Source: an uncultured Alphaproteobacteria bacterium (GTDB lineage Bacteria; Pseudomonadota; Alphaproteobacteria; UBA8366; GCA-2717185). From it: a stretch of DNA of 57,176 bases. Below, piece after piece: positions 1 through 7,383 of the stretch. Both the position numbers and the translations under genes were made by a program. The DNA lies in assembly GCA_943788635.1 (NCBI GenBank), contig CALSRA010000038.1, positions 1 through 57,176 of the forward strand. Reading direction: 5' to 3'. Under the pieces are notes generated by a model. It searched no databases. It had not been told where the DNA came from and saw only the letters and a list, made by a program, of their open reading frames with translations. Each line of letters begins with the position of its first letter. Position 1 is the stretch's first letter.

Positions 1-471
1 GTTTTGCGGCAGTTCGGACTGGCATCACTGACGGTTCAGATAACCGGAAATGTGCTGTTGTTCCCGGATGCGGAGCCGCAAGACGACAACCCGCAGACCG
101 CGGCGGACAAACAGATTGCGCAGACGACGTTGCGGGATGTGGCGGAATCGATCCTCGACAAGCGCGGTGATACGCTGGATGGCGCGAAGGTCGTGCGGTC
201 GGCGATGAATGCGTTGCCGCGTGACCGGCATACCACGGCATCAGATCGCCGCAAGGCGCAGGCAAATGCATTGCGGGCCCGGGTGTCGCCTAAGGCCAGG
301 GCGCATGCCGAAAAGGCGTTCTCAACCTGTGGCGGGGTTTCTGACGGCGATGTCGGCGGTGCGGGCGCAGATGCCTATTACGGCTACCGCCACTGTCTGG
401 GGATCATGCATGACGGGTTGATCGACGGCGTGAACCGGGAATATTGGGACGCGCTGAAGGCAGGCAGCTAG
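1..471 (+). CDS. Hypothetical protein, possibly 5'-truncated by the window edge
   Basis: The reading frame is open to the left edge of the window. The first possible start visible is TTG at 4, giving 155 residues, but the gene may begin upstream. After a short hydrophobic stretch (about residues 8-20) the protein is hydrophilic and Ala/Arg/Asp-rich (25-105), then Gly-rich, with two cysteines at about 109 and 131, the second in an aromatic context (YYGYRHC). They could form a disulfide if the protein is exported, but no signal peptide is visible. I recognise no family. It converges on the CoA-transferase gene and the two stop codons overlap by a few bases. Confidence 0.5.
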   Translation, partial: VLRQFGLASLTVQITGNVLLFPDAEPQDDNPQTAADKQIAQTTLRDVAESILDKRGDTLDGAKVVRSAMNALPRDRHTTASDRRKAQANALRARVSPKARAHAEKAFSTCGGVSDGDVGGAGADAYYGYRHCLGIMHDGLIDGVNREYWDALKAGS

Positions 472-1690
472 CTCTTTTCAGGGCCGGCGACGATGCCGGC
501 ATCGTGCAACTTGCCGATCTGGCCACTGTCCAGGCCGAGGTCGTCTGCCAGGATCGCGTCTGTATCCGCGCCCAGTCGTGGCGCAGGCTTGACCGGTGTT
601 CGCGGTGCTGCGCCAAAATCGACCATGGGGCCGGCGGCAATGTGCCGTCCGATGCCGGGCTGGTCGATCTCTTCGAACATGGGGTTATCCGTTGAAAGGC
701 GCGGGTCTTCGCGCACCGCTTGGCCAAACGTCTGATAGGGGCCCCAGCAGGCGCTGGCGGCACTCAAGGCGACGCGCGCCTGTTCCAGCGTATGGGCAGC
801 GAACCAGGGCTTCAGCAGGGCAGTGATGGTATCGCGGGCTTCCCAGCGTGCTTCCTCGCGGTCGAGATCCAGCTCGAACAGTTCCGCGACTTTTTGCATG
901 CGTTCGGCAAGGCCGGTCGCTCCAGCAGCGCGTGCCAGTGGCGCGTTGTGAAGGCGGTAATCATGACGCGGCGGCCGTCGGCTGTCTCGAAATCGCAGCC
1001 ATAGGTACCGTATACCTGATTGCCGGTTGCGGGGCGGTCGTCACCGTTGATCTGTACTTCGGCGACGTAGCCAAGATGGCTCAGCGTTGAGAAGGCAGCG
1101 TCGGAAAGGGCATGGGCAATAAACTGACCCTGTCCTGTATCCCGTCGCATCCGTTCGGCAGCGAGGATCGCCGTGACGGCGCTCAGCCCGGCAACGACGT
1201 CCCAGACTGGCATGACATGGTTGACGGGGCCGGTATGTCCCGCAGGCCCCGTGACCAGCGGAAAGCCGGCAGCGGCGTTGACCGTATAGTCCAGCGCGAC
1301 CGAACCGTCGCGGTTGCCTGTGATGCCAAGCATGATCAGATCGTCGCGCCTTGCTTTCAGCCCGTCATAGGCGAGCCAGCCGCGCGCGGGCAGGTTGGTC
1401 AGGACAATTCCGGCACCCGGCCCTTCGCGGGTCATCAGCGCATGGGCCAGTTCGCGACCTTCCGGGGCGCGAGCGTTGAGCATGATCGATCGTTTGCCCT
1501 TGTTAAGCCCGGCCCAGTAGAGGCTGTTGCCGTCTTTCGTGATCGGCCAGCGCTTGTGGTCCAGCCCGCCGCCGACAGGATCGATCCGGATCACGTCAGC
1601 GCCCATCTGGGCGAACGTCAGCCCGGCATAGGGCGCGGCGATAAAGGCGGAAGCCTCGACGACCCGGAGGCCCTTGATAATTTGTGTCAT
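468..1690 (-). pseudogene. Class III CoA-transferase, 2-methylfumaryl-CoA isomerase-like, frameshifted
   Basis: CaiB/BaiF-fold protein of about 407 residues in two frames. The N-terminal part (start ATG 1690, in frame to about 920) has the pattern GLRVVE-SAF-AAP, GGGLD-RWP and WAGLNKGKRS, which I associate with 2-methylfumaryl-CoA (mesaconyl-C1-CoA) isomerase of the 3-hydroxypropionate pathway. The C-terminal part (to 468) has DNPMF, EQPGIGR-like and PAPRLG motifs. The frames meet at about 918-923, where one base appears missing, so HALLE should run into ATGLAERMQK. Conservation on both sides suggests a recent mutation or an indel in the assembly. A small winged-helix gene lies 27 bp upstream on the same strand. 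The exact substrate is inferred; other family III transferases are possible. Confidence 0.75.
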
Positions 1691-1717
1691 GGTTGCTCTG
1701 TACTGTGTTCGGGGGTG

Positions 1718-2119
1718 TCAGGCTTTTGTATCCAGGTCTCTGACGGCCTGGCTGGAACGTTCTACATTGTCGATGGCGGTATCGAAGAACAAGTCCAGCC
1801 GCTGGCGGATATCCGGTGACAGGGATAACAGTTTTGACCGGGCGTCCTCCGGATTATCCGTTTCGATCAGAAAGCCTTTCTTGATCGATGTCTCGACATA
1901 TTTGCTGGCAGTATGCGCGCTCTTGATGGCTTTCATATAGCGCAGGGCATCTGTCTTGCGCACGGGCTTGTCGGCGCGCCAGGTTTCCGTCAGCAAGTCC
2001 CAATAGGCGGCCGAATAGAAATCGGTGTCACCCTGAAAAACATTAAGCCAGCTTCGGCCAATATTGTCCGTCATTTCCAGATATTGTTTGCGTTGTGCCC
2101 GCGAGTAACTGGCTCCCAT
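1718..2119 (-). CDS. Small winged-helix (MarR-like) transcriptional regulator
   Basis: 133-residue soluble protein. Residues about 60-105 read as a winged helix-turn-helix: a helix (KTDALRYMKAIKSA), a candidate recognition helix (HTASKYVETSIKKG) and a wing (FLIETDNPEDARSKLLSLS), followed by a C-terminal helix that could dimerise. The pattern 'S..KYV..S..KGFL......D.R.K...LS' is typical of MarR-type regulators, though the protein is short and the N-terminal part is not diagnostic. It sits 27 bp upstream of the CoA-transferase gene and is probably co-transcribed, so it may regulate that gene. It is divergent from the lipoprotein gene across an AT-rich spacer. Family call is moderate; ligand and targets cannot be read from sequence. 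Confidence 0.65.
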   Translation of the reverse strand: MGASYSRAQRKQYLEMTDNIGRSWLNVFQGDTDFYSAAYWDLLTETWRADKPVRKTDALRYMKAIKSAHTASKYVETSIKKGFLIETDNPEDARSKLLSLSPDIRQRLDLFFDTAIDNVERSSQAVRDLDTKA

Positions 2120-2311
2120 TTGCCCCCCTAACCACCCGTTTGAATATACAAATCTTACTGTGCCGCCCGTTCTTATACGATCCAGACGACCCGTAACGCG
2201 ATTTTTAGATAGGATTCGCCAAAATACAGTCGATTATCGCCCATACTAGATATTGATTTCCCCTGTCCGCTATCGAAATATACTTTTTTAAAATCGTTTG
2301 TGAATTTAAAA

Positions 2312-2340
2312 TTGACATTAAAAATGCATATAAATATGCT
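2312..2340 (+). promoter_or_regulatory. Sigma-70-type promoter for the glycine-zipper lipoprotein gene
   Basis: A perfect -35 hexamer TTGACA (2312-2317), a 17-bp AT-rich spacer and a -10 TATGCT (2335-2340) lie 43 bp upstream of the ATG at 2383. The whole 2140-2382 spacer is markedly more AT-rich than its surroundings, consistent with a strong housekeeping promoter. Confidence 0.7.
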
Positions 2341-2382
2341 TGTGTCAGATTGTAGGTTTCCCACTTTCAGGAGGAACGGGAT

Positions 2383-2868
2383 ATGGCTTCAGGAATTCGA
2401 CGTTTCGGCAAACTGGCGGCGGTATCCGCACTGGTGATTGGTCTTGGCGCTTGTCAGACGACCGGCGGACAAAAACAGACCGGCGGTACGTTGCTTGGCG
2501 CCGGACTTGGCGCGCTGGCAGGGTCGCAGGTCGGTTCCGGGCGCGGTCAGCTGGTCGCGGTTGCGCTGGGTGCCCTCGGTGGTGCCTTCCTGGGAAGTTC
2601 TGTTGGTGAATCGCTCGACAAGGCTGATCAGTCCTACGCAAGCGACGCGAGCCGCCAGGCGCAGACGGCACCGATCGGCCAGCCAGTCGTATGGCGCAAT
2701 CCCGATAGTGGTAATCAGGGAAGTGTCGTCGCTGTTCGTGAGGGCACCAACACTGCGACCGGCGCCTATTGCCGCGAATACCAGCAAACAGTTTCTGTTG
2801 GCGGCCAGCGCGAAGAGGCCTACGGCACGGCTTGCCGCCAGTCAGACGGAAGCTGGAAAATCCTCTAG
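2383..2868 (+). CDS. Glycine-zipper surface lipoprotein (17 kDa antigen / RT0821-like)
   Basis: 161 residues. A lipoprotein signal peptide ends in the lipobox LGAC (Cys about residue 24), so the mature protein should be lipid-anchored in the envelope. Residues about 34-75 are a glycine-zipper two-TM segment (GGTLLGAGLGALAGSQVG then ALGALGGAFLGSSVG) as in the rickettsial 17 kDa antigen and related outer-membrane lipoproteins. The C-terminal half (about 95-161) is the typical soluble domain with two cysteines (CREYQQTV and the later TACRQ.DGSW). A strong RBS (AGGAGG, about 8 bases before ATG) and a near-consensus promoter precede it. Role in envelope integrity is inferred from the family; no specific partner is visible. 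Confidence 0.85.
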   Translation: MASGIRRFGKLAAVSALVIGLGACQTTGGQKQTGGTLLGAGLGALAGSQVGSGRGQLVAVALGALGGAFLGSSVGESLDKADQSYASDASRQAQTAPIGQPVVWRNPDSGNQGSVVAVREGTNTATGAYCREYQQTVSVGGQREEAYGTACRQSDGSWKIL

Positions 2869-2906
2869 CATTCTATATTCATTACAAAGATTTACGGCCT
2901 GCTCTG

Positions 2907-2933
2907 CTGCGGTGACGCTTTCGTCACCTGCAG
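2907..2933 (+). terminator. Possible terminator hairpin after the lipoprotein gene
   Basis: GGTGACG (2911-2917), loop CTTT, CGTCACC (2922-2928), with a possible 4-bp extension CTGC/GCAG around one bulged T. It lies 39 bp after the stop at 2868. The tract that follows (TGGATTGGGTTGTT) is only weakly T-rich, so termination is uncertain. Confidence 0.35.
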
Positions 2934-3096
2934 TGGATTGGGTTGTTAGCCGCTGGGATAATCCTGTGTCGCCTAGCCCGGCAAGCAGCCGGGCCGCGAG
3001 GGTGGCGCGACCCGGCCTTGGAGCAGAGGGGAAGGGAGGCACACCGTGCACTCGTCTTCACCGCCATAAATTTATGCTTTCGGCAAAACCGGTGAA

Positions 3097-3110
3097 TTGA
3101 TCTAAATCAA
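3097..3110 (+). promoter_or_regulatory. FNR/FixK-type binding site upstream of the TenI/ThiE gene
   Basis: The perfect palindrome TTGAT-CTAA-ATCAA matches the consensus TTGAT-N4-ATCAA of the FNR/FixK/FnrL family of oxygen- or redox-responsive activators. Its centre (3103.5) is about 118 bp before the ATG at 3222. If it acts as a class II site centred at -41.5, transcription would begin near 3145, and AT-rich DNA near 3129-3136 (TTTTATTT) could serve as -10. No regulator gene of this family is in the window. Confidence 0.6.
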
Positions 3111-3221
3111 TACGTCTAATATTCCCTGTTTTATTTGTGGGTAAGTGGGGTGGTCCGCGGCGCAGACTGCAATTACAATGCGCCCGGCTTCGCCGTTGGC
3201 GGCTGAAATGGACAGGACATC

Positions 3222-3845
3222 ATGGCCGCGCCATCCCTACTTGTCATAACGGAACGCCTGAACACCGTAATACCGTTCGAGGATGTTCTGTCACAGGTGC
3301 TGCAGGCAGGCTGTCGATGGATCATGGTGCGCGAGAAGGATCTGGCGACGGCCGAATTGATACCGGTCATCAAGGTCATTCAGGAGGCCGCGACCAAATA
3401 CGGCGCCACGATTTCCATCAATGGTGACTTTACGGCGGCATCAATGTGCGAGGTGCGCGCCGTGCATCTGCCGCAGGGCATGCCGGCATCCGCCATCCGG
3501 CGTGTCATGGGCGACCAGACACTGATCGGCGTATCTGCGCATTCCGCAGCGGAAGCGATGCAGGCTGCCGGGGAGGGGGCGAATTACATCACCGCCAGCC
3601 CTGTTTATGAAACTCCGAGCAAGCCGGGTTATGGTCCTGCGCTGGAAGCGGAGGGGCTGGCCACGATCGTCGCCTCTGTGCGCGTTCCGGTTCTGGCGCT
3701 TGGCGGTGTTACGGCAGCCAATGCCGGTGATTGTATCCGCGCGGGTGCCGCCGGTGTGGCCGTCATGGGATCGGTCATGCGCTCCGAAACGCCGGGGCAG
3801 GTGGTTTCGCAGTTGATCGCGGCGCTGTCATCGGGGGCCGCATAA
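3222..3845 (+). CDS. ThiE/TenI family thiamine-biosynthesis protein (TenI-like features)
   Basis: 207-residue TIM-barrel protein of the thiamine phosphate synthase/thiazole tautomerase family. Family motifs are REK (about 37-39), GVSAHS, a SPVYET-SK loop and the phosphate-binding GGV...GAAGVAVMGSV end. Two positions look more like TenI than ThiE: the ThiE 'ND' is NG (INGDFT), and the Mg-binding Asp of the 'HxGQxD' loop is missing (VHLPQGMP). I therefore lean towards a TenI-type thiazole tautomerase, or a diverged ThiE, rather than a certain thiamine phosphate synthase. It stands alone, preceded by an FNR-type box, and converges on a small membrane protein gene. Confidence 0.8.
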   Translation: MAAPSLLVITERLNTVIPFEDVLSQVLQAGCRWIMVREKDLATAELIPVIKVIQEAATKYGATISINGDFTAASMCEVRAVHLPQGMPASAIRRVMGDQTLIGVSAHSAAEAMQAAGEGANYITASPVYETPSKPGYGPALEAEGLATIVASVRVPVLALGGVTAANAGDCIRAGAAGVAVMGSVMRSETPGQVVSQLIAALSSGAA

Positions 3846-3876
3846 CGGCTTGCCCGATGACTGTTTGGGCGAATCC

Positions 3877-4278
3877 TCAAGCGGCTTTGGGACGCTTGAA
3901 ATTGTTTTCGGGCGCCGGATCGTCCTCCGAGCCGGGGTAGACGATGGTGTGCGTGAATGCCGGGCGGGTCGCCGTTTCCTGGCTGATTCGCCGCCAGCGA
4001 AAAAACAGAAGGACCAGCGCCGCGGCCAATACGCCATAAATGCCCGCCAGTCCGGTCCATTCAACAGTGCCAAGCGACTCGTGAATACCGGTCAAGAAGA
4101 TGTGGACATTTGCAGCGATCCCAAGTGCCAGCAAGACGGGTACTGAAACGGAAAAGGCGATGGCGTAGTTTTCGCGGGATGCCCAAAGGGGTGGCGCCGG
4201 GCGGCGGTACTCTTGTATCGACCATGCGAAGATTGTGAGGCCCAAAACGATGAGCAGGCTTCCGATATAGATATTCAT
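3877..4278 (-). CDS. Small inner-membrane protein, unknown function
   Basis: 133 residues from ATG 4278 (MNIYIGSLL), chosen because an AGGAAC ribosome-binding site lies about 8 bases upstream; a longer frame to 4329 has no such site. Three hydrophobic segments: about 4-20 (SLLIVLGLTIFAW), 42-62 (YAIAFSVSVPVLLALGIAA) and 78-97 (GLAGIYGVLAAALVLLFF), followed by a basic then Pro/acidic cytoplasmic-type tail. No family recognised. It is convergent with the ThiE/TenI gene (31-bp gap) and has no same-strand neighbour close by. Confidence 0.6.
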   Translation of the reverse strand: MNIYIGSLLIVLGLTIFAWSIQEYRRPAPPLWASRENYAIAFSVSVPVLLALGIAANVHIFLTGIHESLGTVEWTGLAGIYGVLAAALVLLFFRWRRISQETATRPAFTHTIVYPGSEDDPAPENNFKRPKAA

Positions 4279-4727
4279 TATATTTGTTCCTAAAGGAAAA
4301 GGCGTGTGTAGAAATAGAGCAGGCGGCACCCGGATTTACGCGTAACCCCTGAAAAGGGTTCGCTGTTTTCCGAATGCAGGTTTTCGACAGGTAAGCGCGG
4401 GTATCAGCCGTCGGCGCGGTAGTGACGCGCCAGCGTCAGGGTTGTCCTGTCTAATGTGATCTTGTCTAAGGACTCTGCGGAATGTGCAGGGGTAAGGTTA
4501 ACCGCCACTGCCGAAGACAGTGTAAAAAACGGCTTCCATAATTCCGGCGACTCCTGAAAAAAAGGCAGCGTCTGATTTACGCCGTCGCCCGAATATGGGC
4601 TAAAACCGGGAACTGTCAAATCACCATTTAAAAGTCTCTTCCGCTGCCATACGCTAACAGCGGGTGTCCGGCGCCATCCGAAATACGGTGCGGCTGGCGC
4701 CGGAGACAATGTTTTCCGTCTTGGGGT
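4279..4727. other. Intergenic region, nothing identified
   Basis: No gene supported. The only sizeable frame (minus strand, 4404-4709) has a composition unlike a protein and no good start. A short inverted repeat AACCC/GGGTT near 4346-4361 is followed by a T-rich stretch (plus strand), but no plus-strand gene precedes it. Confidence 0.4.
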
Positions 4728-5837
4728 CTAGTAGCGATATTGCTGTATGTCGGCCAGCGGAAATGCGCTGGATACATGCGCTTCATTTACTGCTGGCGCC
4801 TGCTGCAGATAGCTGCTGTCCAACTGGTCCAGACTGGTGACACCAAGCAGGCCCATGGCCAGCTTCATCTCTTCTTCAAGAAGCTGGAGGACACGGACCA
4901 GACCGTCCTTGCCACCCGCGGCAAGTCCGTATCCCTGCAACCGACCAATGCCGACAGCGTCGGCGCCGAGTGCGATTGCCTTCACGATATCCGTACCGCG
5001 GTAATACCCGCCATCGACAATAACGGTTGCCTTGCCGTCGACGGCTTTGACAACATCCGGCAATACCGCCGTCGTTCCGAGGCCATGGTCGAGCTGCCGG
5101 CCGCCGTGATTGGACACATAAACCGCGTCGACGCCGTGTTCGACGCAAAGCGCGGCATCTTCCGGCGTAGCGATGCCTTTCAGGATCAGCGGAATGTCGT
5201 GCTTGTCCTTGAAGCGTTTGACGTTATCCCAGGTATACAGCGCCTGGTATTCCATTCCCGAGGCACTTACGCGCCAAGGTTTGGCAAACCGGTTCGCCAG
5301 GTCACGTTCCCGACGACTGTAATGCGCGGAATCGACAGTCACGGCGAAGGCATAGAAGCCGTTGTCGATCGCACGCTTCACGTAATCGTCTTCAAAGGCG
5401 GCGTCGCCCCGGACATAAAGCTGGAATATCCGCTTGTTGTTTGCCGCCGCCGCGGTTTCTTCGAGGCCGGGGCCACAGCGTGAACTGAGCATGTGCACGA
5501 TGTCGAATTCTTCTGCCGCCTGACCGGATGTGGCGCCGCCGCCGGGGGCGAAGGATTCAAGTGAGCCGATCGGGGCCAGCAGAACCGGAATGCGCAGCTT
5601 CTCGCCAAGCAACGTGCTTGTTGCATCAACATCCAGGACGTTCCGGCAGACGCGCGGCCGGAAGGCAATGGTATCCAGCGACTGGCGGTTGCGCCTTAGC
5701 GTCGTTTCCGTTTCGGTGGCACCGACAAGATAGTCCCACTGGTCGCGCGGCAGGTTCTTCTGCGCCTTCGCGACAATTTCGTGGAGGGTATAAAATTCGC
5801 TTTCCGCGGCATTTGGGTCGTCCGTAATGTCGTTCAC
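4728..5837 (-). CDS. FMN-dependent alpha-hydroxy-acid dehydrogenase (LldD/glycolate oxidase family)
   Basis: 369 residues from GTG 5837. The open frame extends to 5990, but that part is not protein-like and would overlap the divergent methyltransferase gene. Members oxidise L-2-hydroxy acids (lactate, glycolate, mandelate) with FMN. Visible family residues are FQLYV (about 139-143, substrate/FMN Tyr), TVDS...RRERD-NRF (168-184), Lys220 in ILKGI, the catalytic His244 and Arg247 in VSNHGGRQLD (241-250), and the FMN phosphate loop DGG (275-277) with GADAVGIGR (291-299). The active site is complete. No partner electron carrier is adjacent. The exact substrate cannot be told; long-chain hydroxyacid or lactate oxidation are both possible. 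Confidence 0.88.
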   Translation of the reverse strand: MNDITDDPNAAESEFYTLHEIVAKAQKNLPRDQWDYLVGATETETTLRRNRQSLDTIAFRPRVCRNVLDVDATSTLLGEKLRIPVLLAPIGSLESFAPGGGATSGQAAEEFDIVHMLSSRCGPGLEETAAAANNKRIFQLYVRGDAAFEDDYVKRAIDNGFYAFAVTVDSAHYSRRERDLANRFAKPWRVSASGMEYQALYTWDNVKRFKDKHDIPLILKGIATPEDAALCVEHGVDAVYVSNHGGRQLDHGLGTTAVLPDVVKAVDGKATVIVDGGYYRGTDIVKAIALGADAVGIGRLQGYGLAAGGKDGLVRVLQLLEEEMKLAMGLLGVTSLDQLDSSYLQQAPAVNEAHVSSAFPLADIQQYRY

Positions 5838-5967
5838 TGCTTGGTTTCCCGTGACCTGTTGATTTTCTGGCGCGATCCTAGACGTAGCAGGCCAGCAGGC
5901 ACAAGGTTGTGTGAAGGGGGCAAGTTTGCCGCAGCCTCTGGCGTCATACCGCCGGGCGCGATAGACA

Positions 5968-6699
5968 GTGCCCATGACCACTTGCTCCATATGCGCCGGC
6001 GACCGGCAGACGCCCTATGTCCACCATGACGGATACGATTACGTAACCTGCCTTGGTTGCGGTTTTGTTTTTCTGGATCCGATGCCGGACCCCGAACGGC
6101 TTGTTCAGATATACAATCAGGACGAAGCCTCTATCACCGCCGGAAGTTATCCCAAGGCGGCATCGCGCAAGCGCCGGGCGATCCTTCGGGCAATGAAGCT
6201 GATGCCGTATTTCTTCGGTCGGGATGCAATTGACGTCGGTTGCGGTGGCGGCTTCGTTGTAAATGCAATGCGCCGCCTTGGCGCGCGCGCCAGCGGGCTG
6301 GATATCAGTGCGCCGGCCATCGCGTATGCACGGGCGGCCTTTCCGCGGGCGGCCTTCTATGAAGAAGATTTCAAAGTCTTCCTTGGCCGGGAGCAGCAAT
6401 TCGATTTCCTGCATTCGTCGGAAGTCATCGAACATATCGGTGATGTGAACGGCTACATGCGTTTTCTGGCGGCAATCGCGCGGCCCGGCGCCCGACTGTT
6501 TATGACGACCCCTGATATAGGTCACAGGGTCGTGCCGGATACCGTGACAGACTGGGATATGCTGTCACCGCCGCGCCACGTCCATTTCTTTACGGAGTCG
6601 ACGCTGGAAACCCTGCTCAATACGCATGGGTTCGATCTCGTGAAGCGGTATTACAAGAAAAACGCGCCGACACTGCAGGTACTTGCCCGAAAGCGCTGA
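5968..6699 (+). CDS. Class I SAM-dependent methyltransferase with N-terminal zinc ribbon
   Basis: 243 residues from GTG 5968; an ATG two codons later (5974) is an alternative, and neither has a strong RBS. The N-terminus has two CxxC pairs (Cys6/Cys9 and Cys28/Cys31) forming a probable zinc ribbon, as in the Methyltransf_11/23 proteins found in polysaccharide and secondary-metabolite clusters. SAM motif I is DVGCGGG (about 89-95), the acidic end of beta2 is GLDIS, and post-motif HSSEVIEHIGD is visible. The C-terminal part (PRHVHFFTESTLE) matches the family. The substrate is unknown. It is divergent from the hydroxy-acid dehydrogenase and not in an obvious operon. Confidence 0.85.
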   Translation: MPMTTCSICAGDRQTPYVHHDGYDYVTCLGCGFVFLDPMPDPERLVQIYNQDEASITAGSYPKAASRKRRAILRAMKLMPYFFGRDAIDVGCGGGFVVNAMRRLGARASGLDISAPAIAYARAAFPRAAFYEEDFKVFLGREQQFDFLHSSEVIEHIGDVNGYMRFLAAIARPGARLFMTTPDIGHRVVPDTVTDWDMLSPPRHVHFFTESTLETLLNTHGFDLVKRYYKKNAPTLQVLARKR

Positions 6700-6798
6700 A
6701 TATTACCCTGCCATGTGAATATTCGGGTCGGCAGATAAAAGGCAGGCCTCAGGGGCCGACGGACCGGCTCCCTGATACCCGAACAAACGTCAGCACCC

Positions 6799-7215
6799 TT
6801 AATCGGCGGCCTGGCTCGCTTCCGGTGCTTCGACGATTTCGGTCTTGAAATCGGCCGGTGCAACAATTTCCAGAACCTGGAAATCTTCGGAACACGCGAT
6901 TTCCCGATGCGGGATCAGCGGCGTCTGCTGGATGCAGTCACCCTTTTCAATGCGATGCACGCCCTGGCCCGCATATTCAAATTCGGCCCAGCCTTCGAGT
7001 ACATAGACGAACTGGAAATCGCAGATATGGCGGTGCCATTCCTTGACGTCGTCTTTGGACTCCTTGCCGTTTGCACGCACGATATGGGCGACATAATCGC
7101 CTTTCGTGGCGTCCTTGTAGCCAAGGTCCCTGTATTCGAATATTTCCCGCAGCCCCGGGGTCCAGTCCGCTTCGGACGCCTTGTTATGGATAAAGTCCCA
7201 ATTTCTCTTCTGCAT
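6799..7215 (-). CDS. Cupin-domain protein
   Basis: 138-residue single-domain cupin. The first cupin motif is WHRHICDFQFVYVLEG (about 62-77), giving His ligands plus a Gln/Phe variant where many cupins have Glu, and the second is KGDCIQQTPLIPHRE (about 91-105). The metal site is therefore plausible but not canonical. It has a strong purine-rich RBS (GGAGAGGAGAA) before ATG 7215. It is divergent from the Ldh2-type dehydrogenase and may share a regulatory region with it. The function could be a small dioxygenase or isomerase, or a ligand-binding protein; nothing decides between these. Confidence 0.8.
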   Translation of the reverse strand: MQKRNWDFIHNKASEADWTPGLREIFEYRDLGYKDATKGDYVAHIVRANGKESKDDVKEWHRHICDFQFVYVLEGWAEFEYAGQGVHRIEKGDCIQQTPLIPHREIACSEDFQVLEIVAPADFKTEIVEAPEASQAAD

Positions 7216-7383
7216 GATCGTTCTCCTCTCCTCGAACTCGGTAGGTGAAGCTTACCACTTGTGCACGGAAAGGGAAGTGGCTCGCCCGGGCGCAATCTGG
7301 GGCCATAACGGGGTCGTATTGACGCTCCGTTGGAGAGATGGCACTGCTAGAACAAATCGAAATCCGGGGAAGGAACGCCGACC

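Larger units (their letters stand above)
2869..3221. other. Intergenic region with hairpins and an FNR-type box
   Basis: No convincing gene. It holds a hairpin at 2907-2933, a second GC-rich 7-bp inverted repeat (GCCCGGC/GCCGGGC, 2976-2994) without a T-tract, and the FNR-type palindrome at 3097-3110 described separately. I saw no TPP riboswitch signature despite the thiamine-type gene downstream. Confidence 0.5.

Noticed and set aside
2869..3221. TPP riboswitch before the TenI/ThiE gene
   Set aside because: The conserved CUGAGA and the 3' thi-box segments are not present; the hairpins seen do not assemble into that fold.
4404..4709. 101-codon minus-strand frame in the gap before the FMN dehydrogenase
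   Set aside because: Composition is not protein-like, there is no convincing RBS, and it resembles no family I know.
5838..5990. N-terminal extension of the FMN dehydrogenase to 5990
   Set aside because: The added residues are Cys/Arg/Pro-rich and unlike the family, and the extension would overlap the start of the divergent methyltransferase gene.
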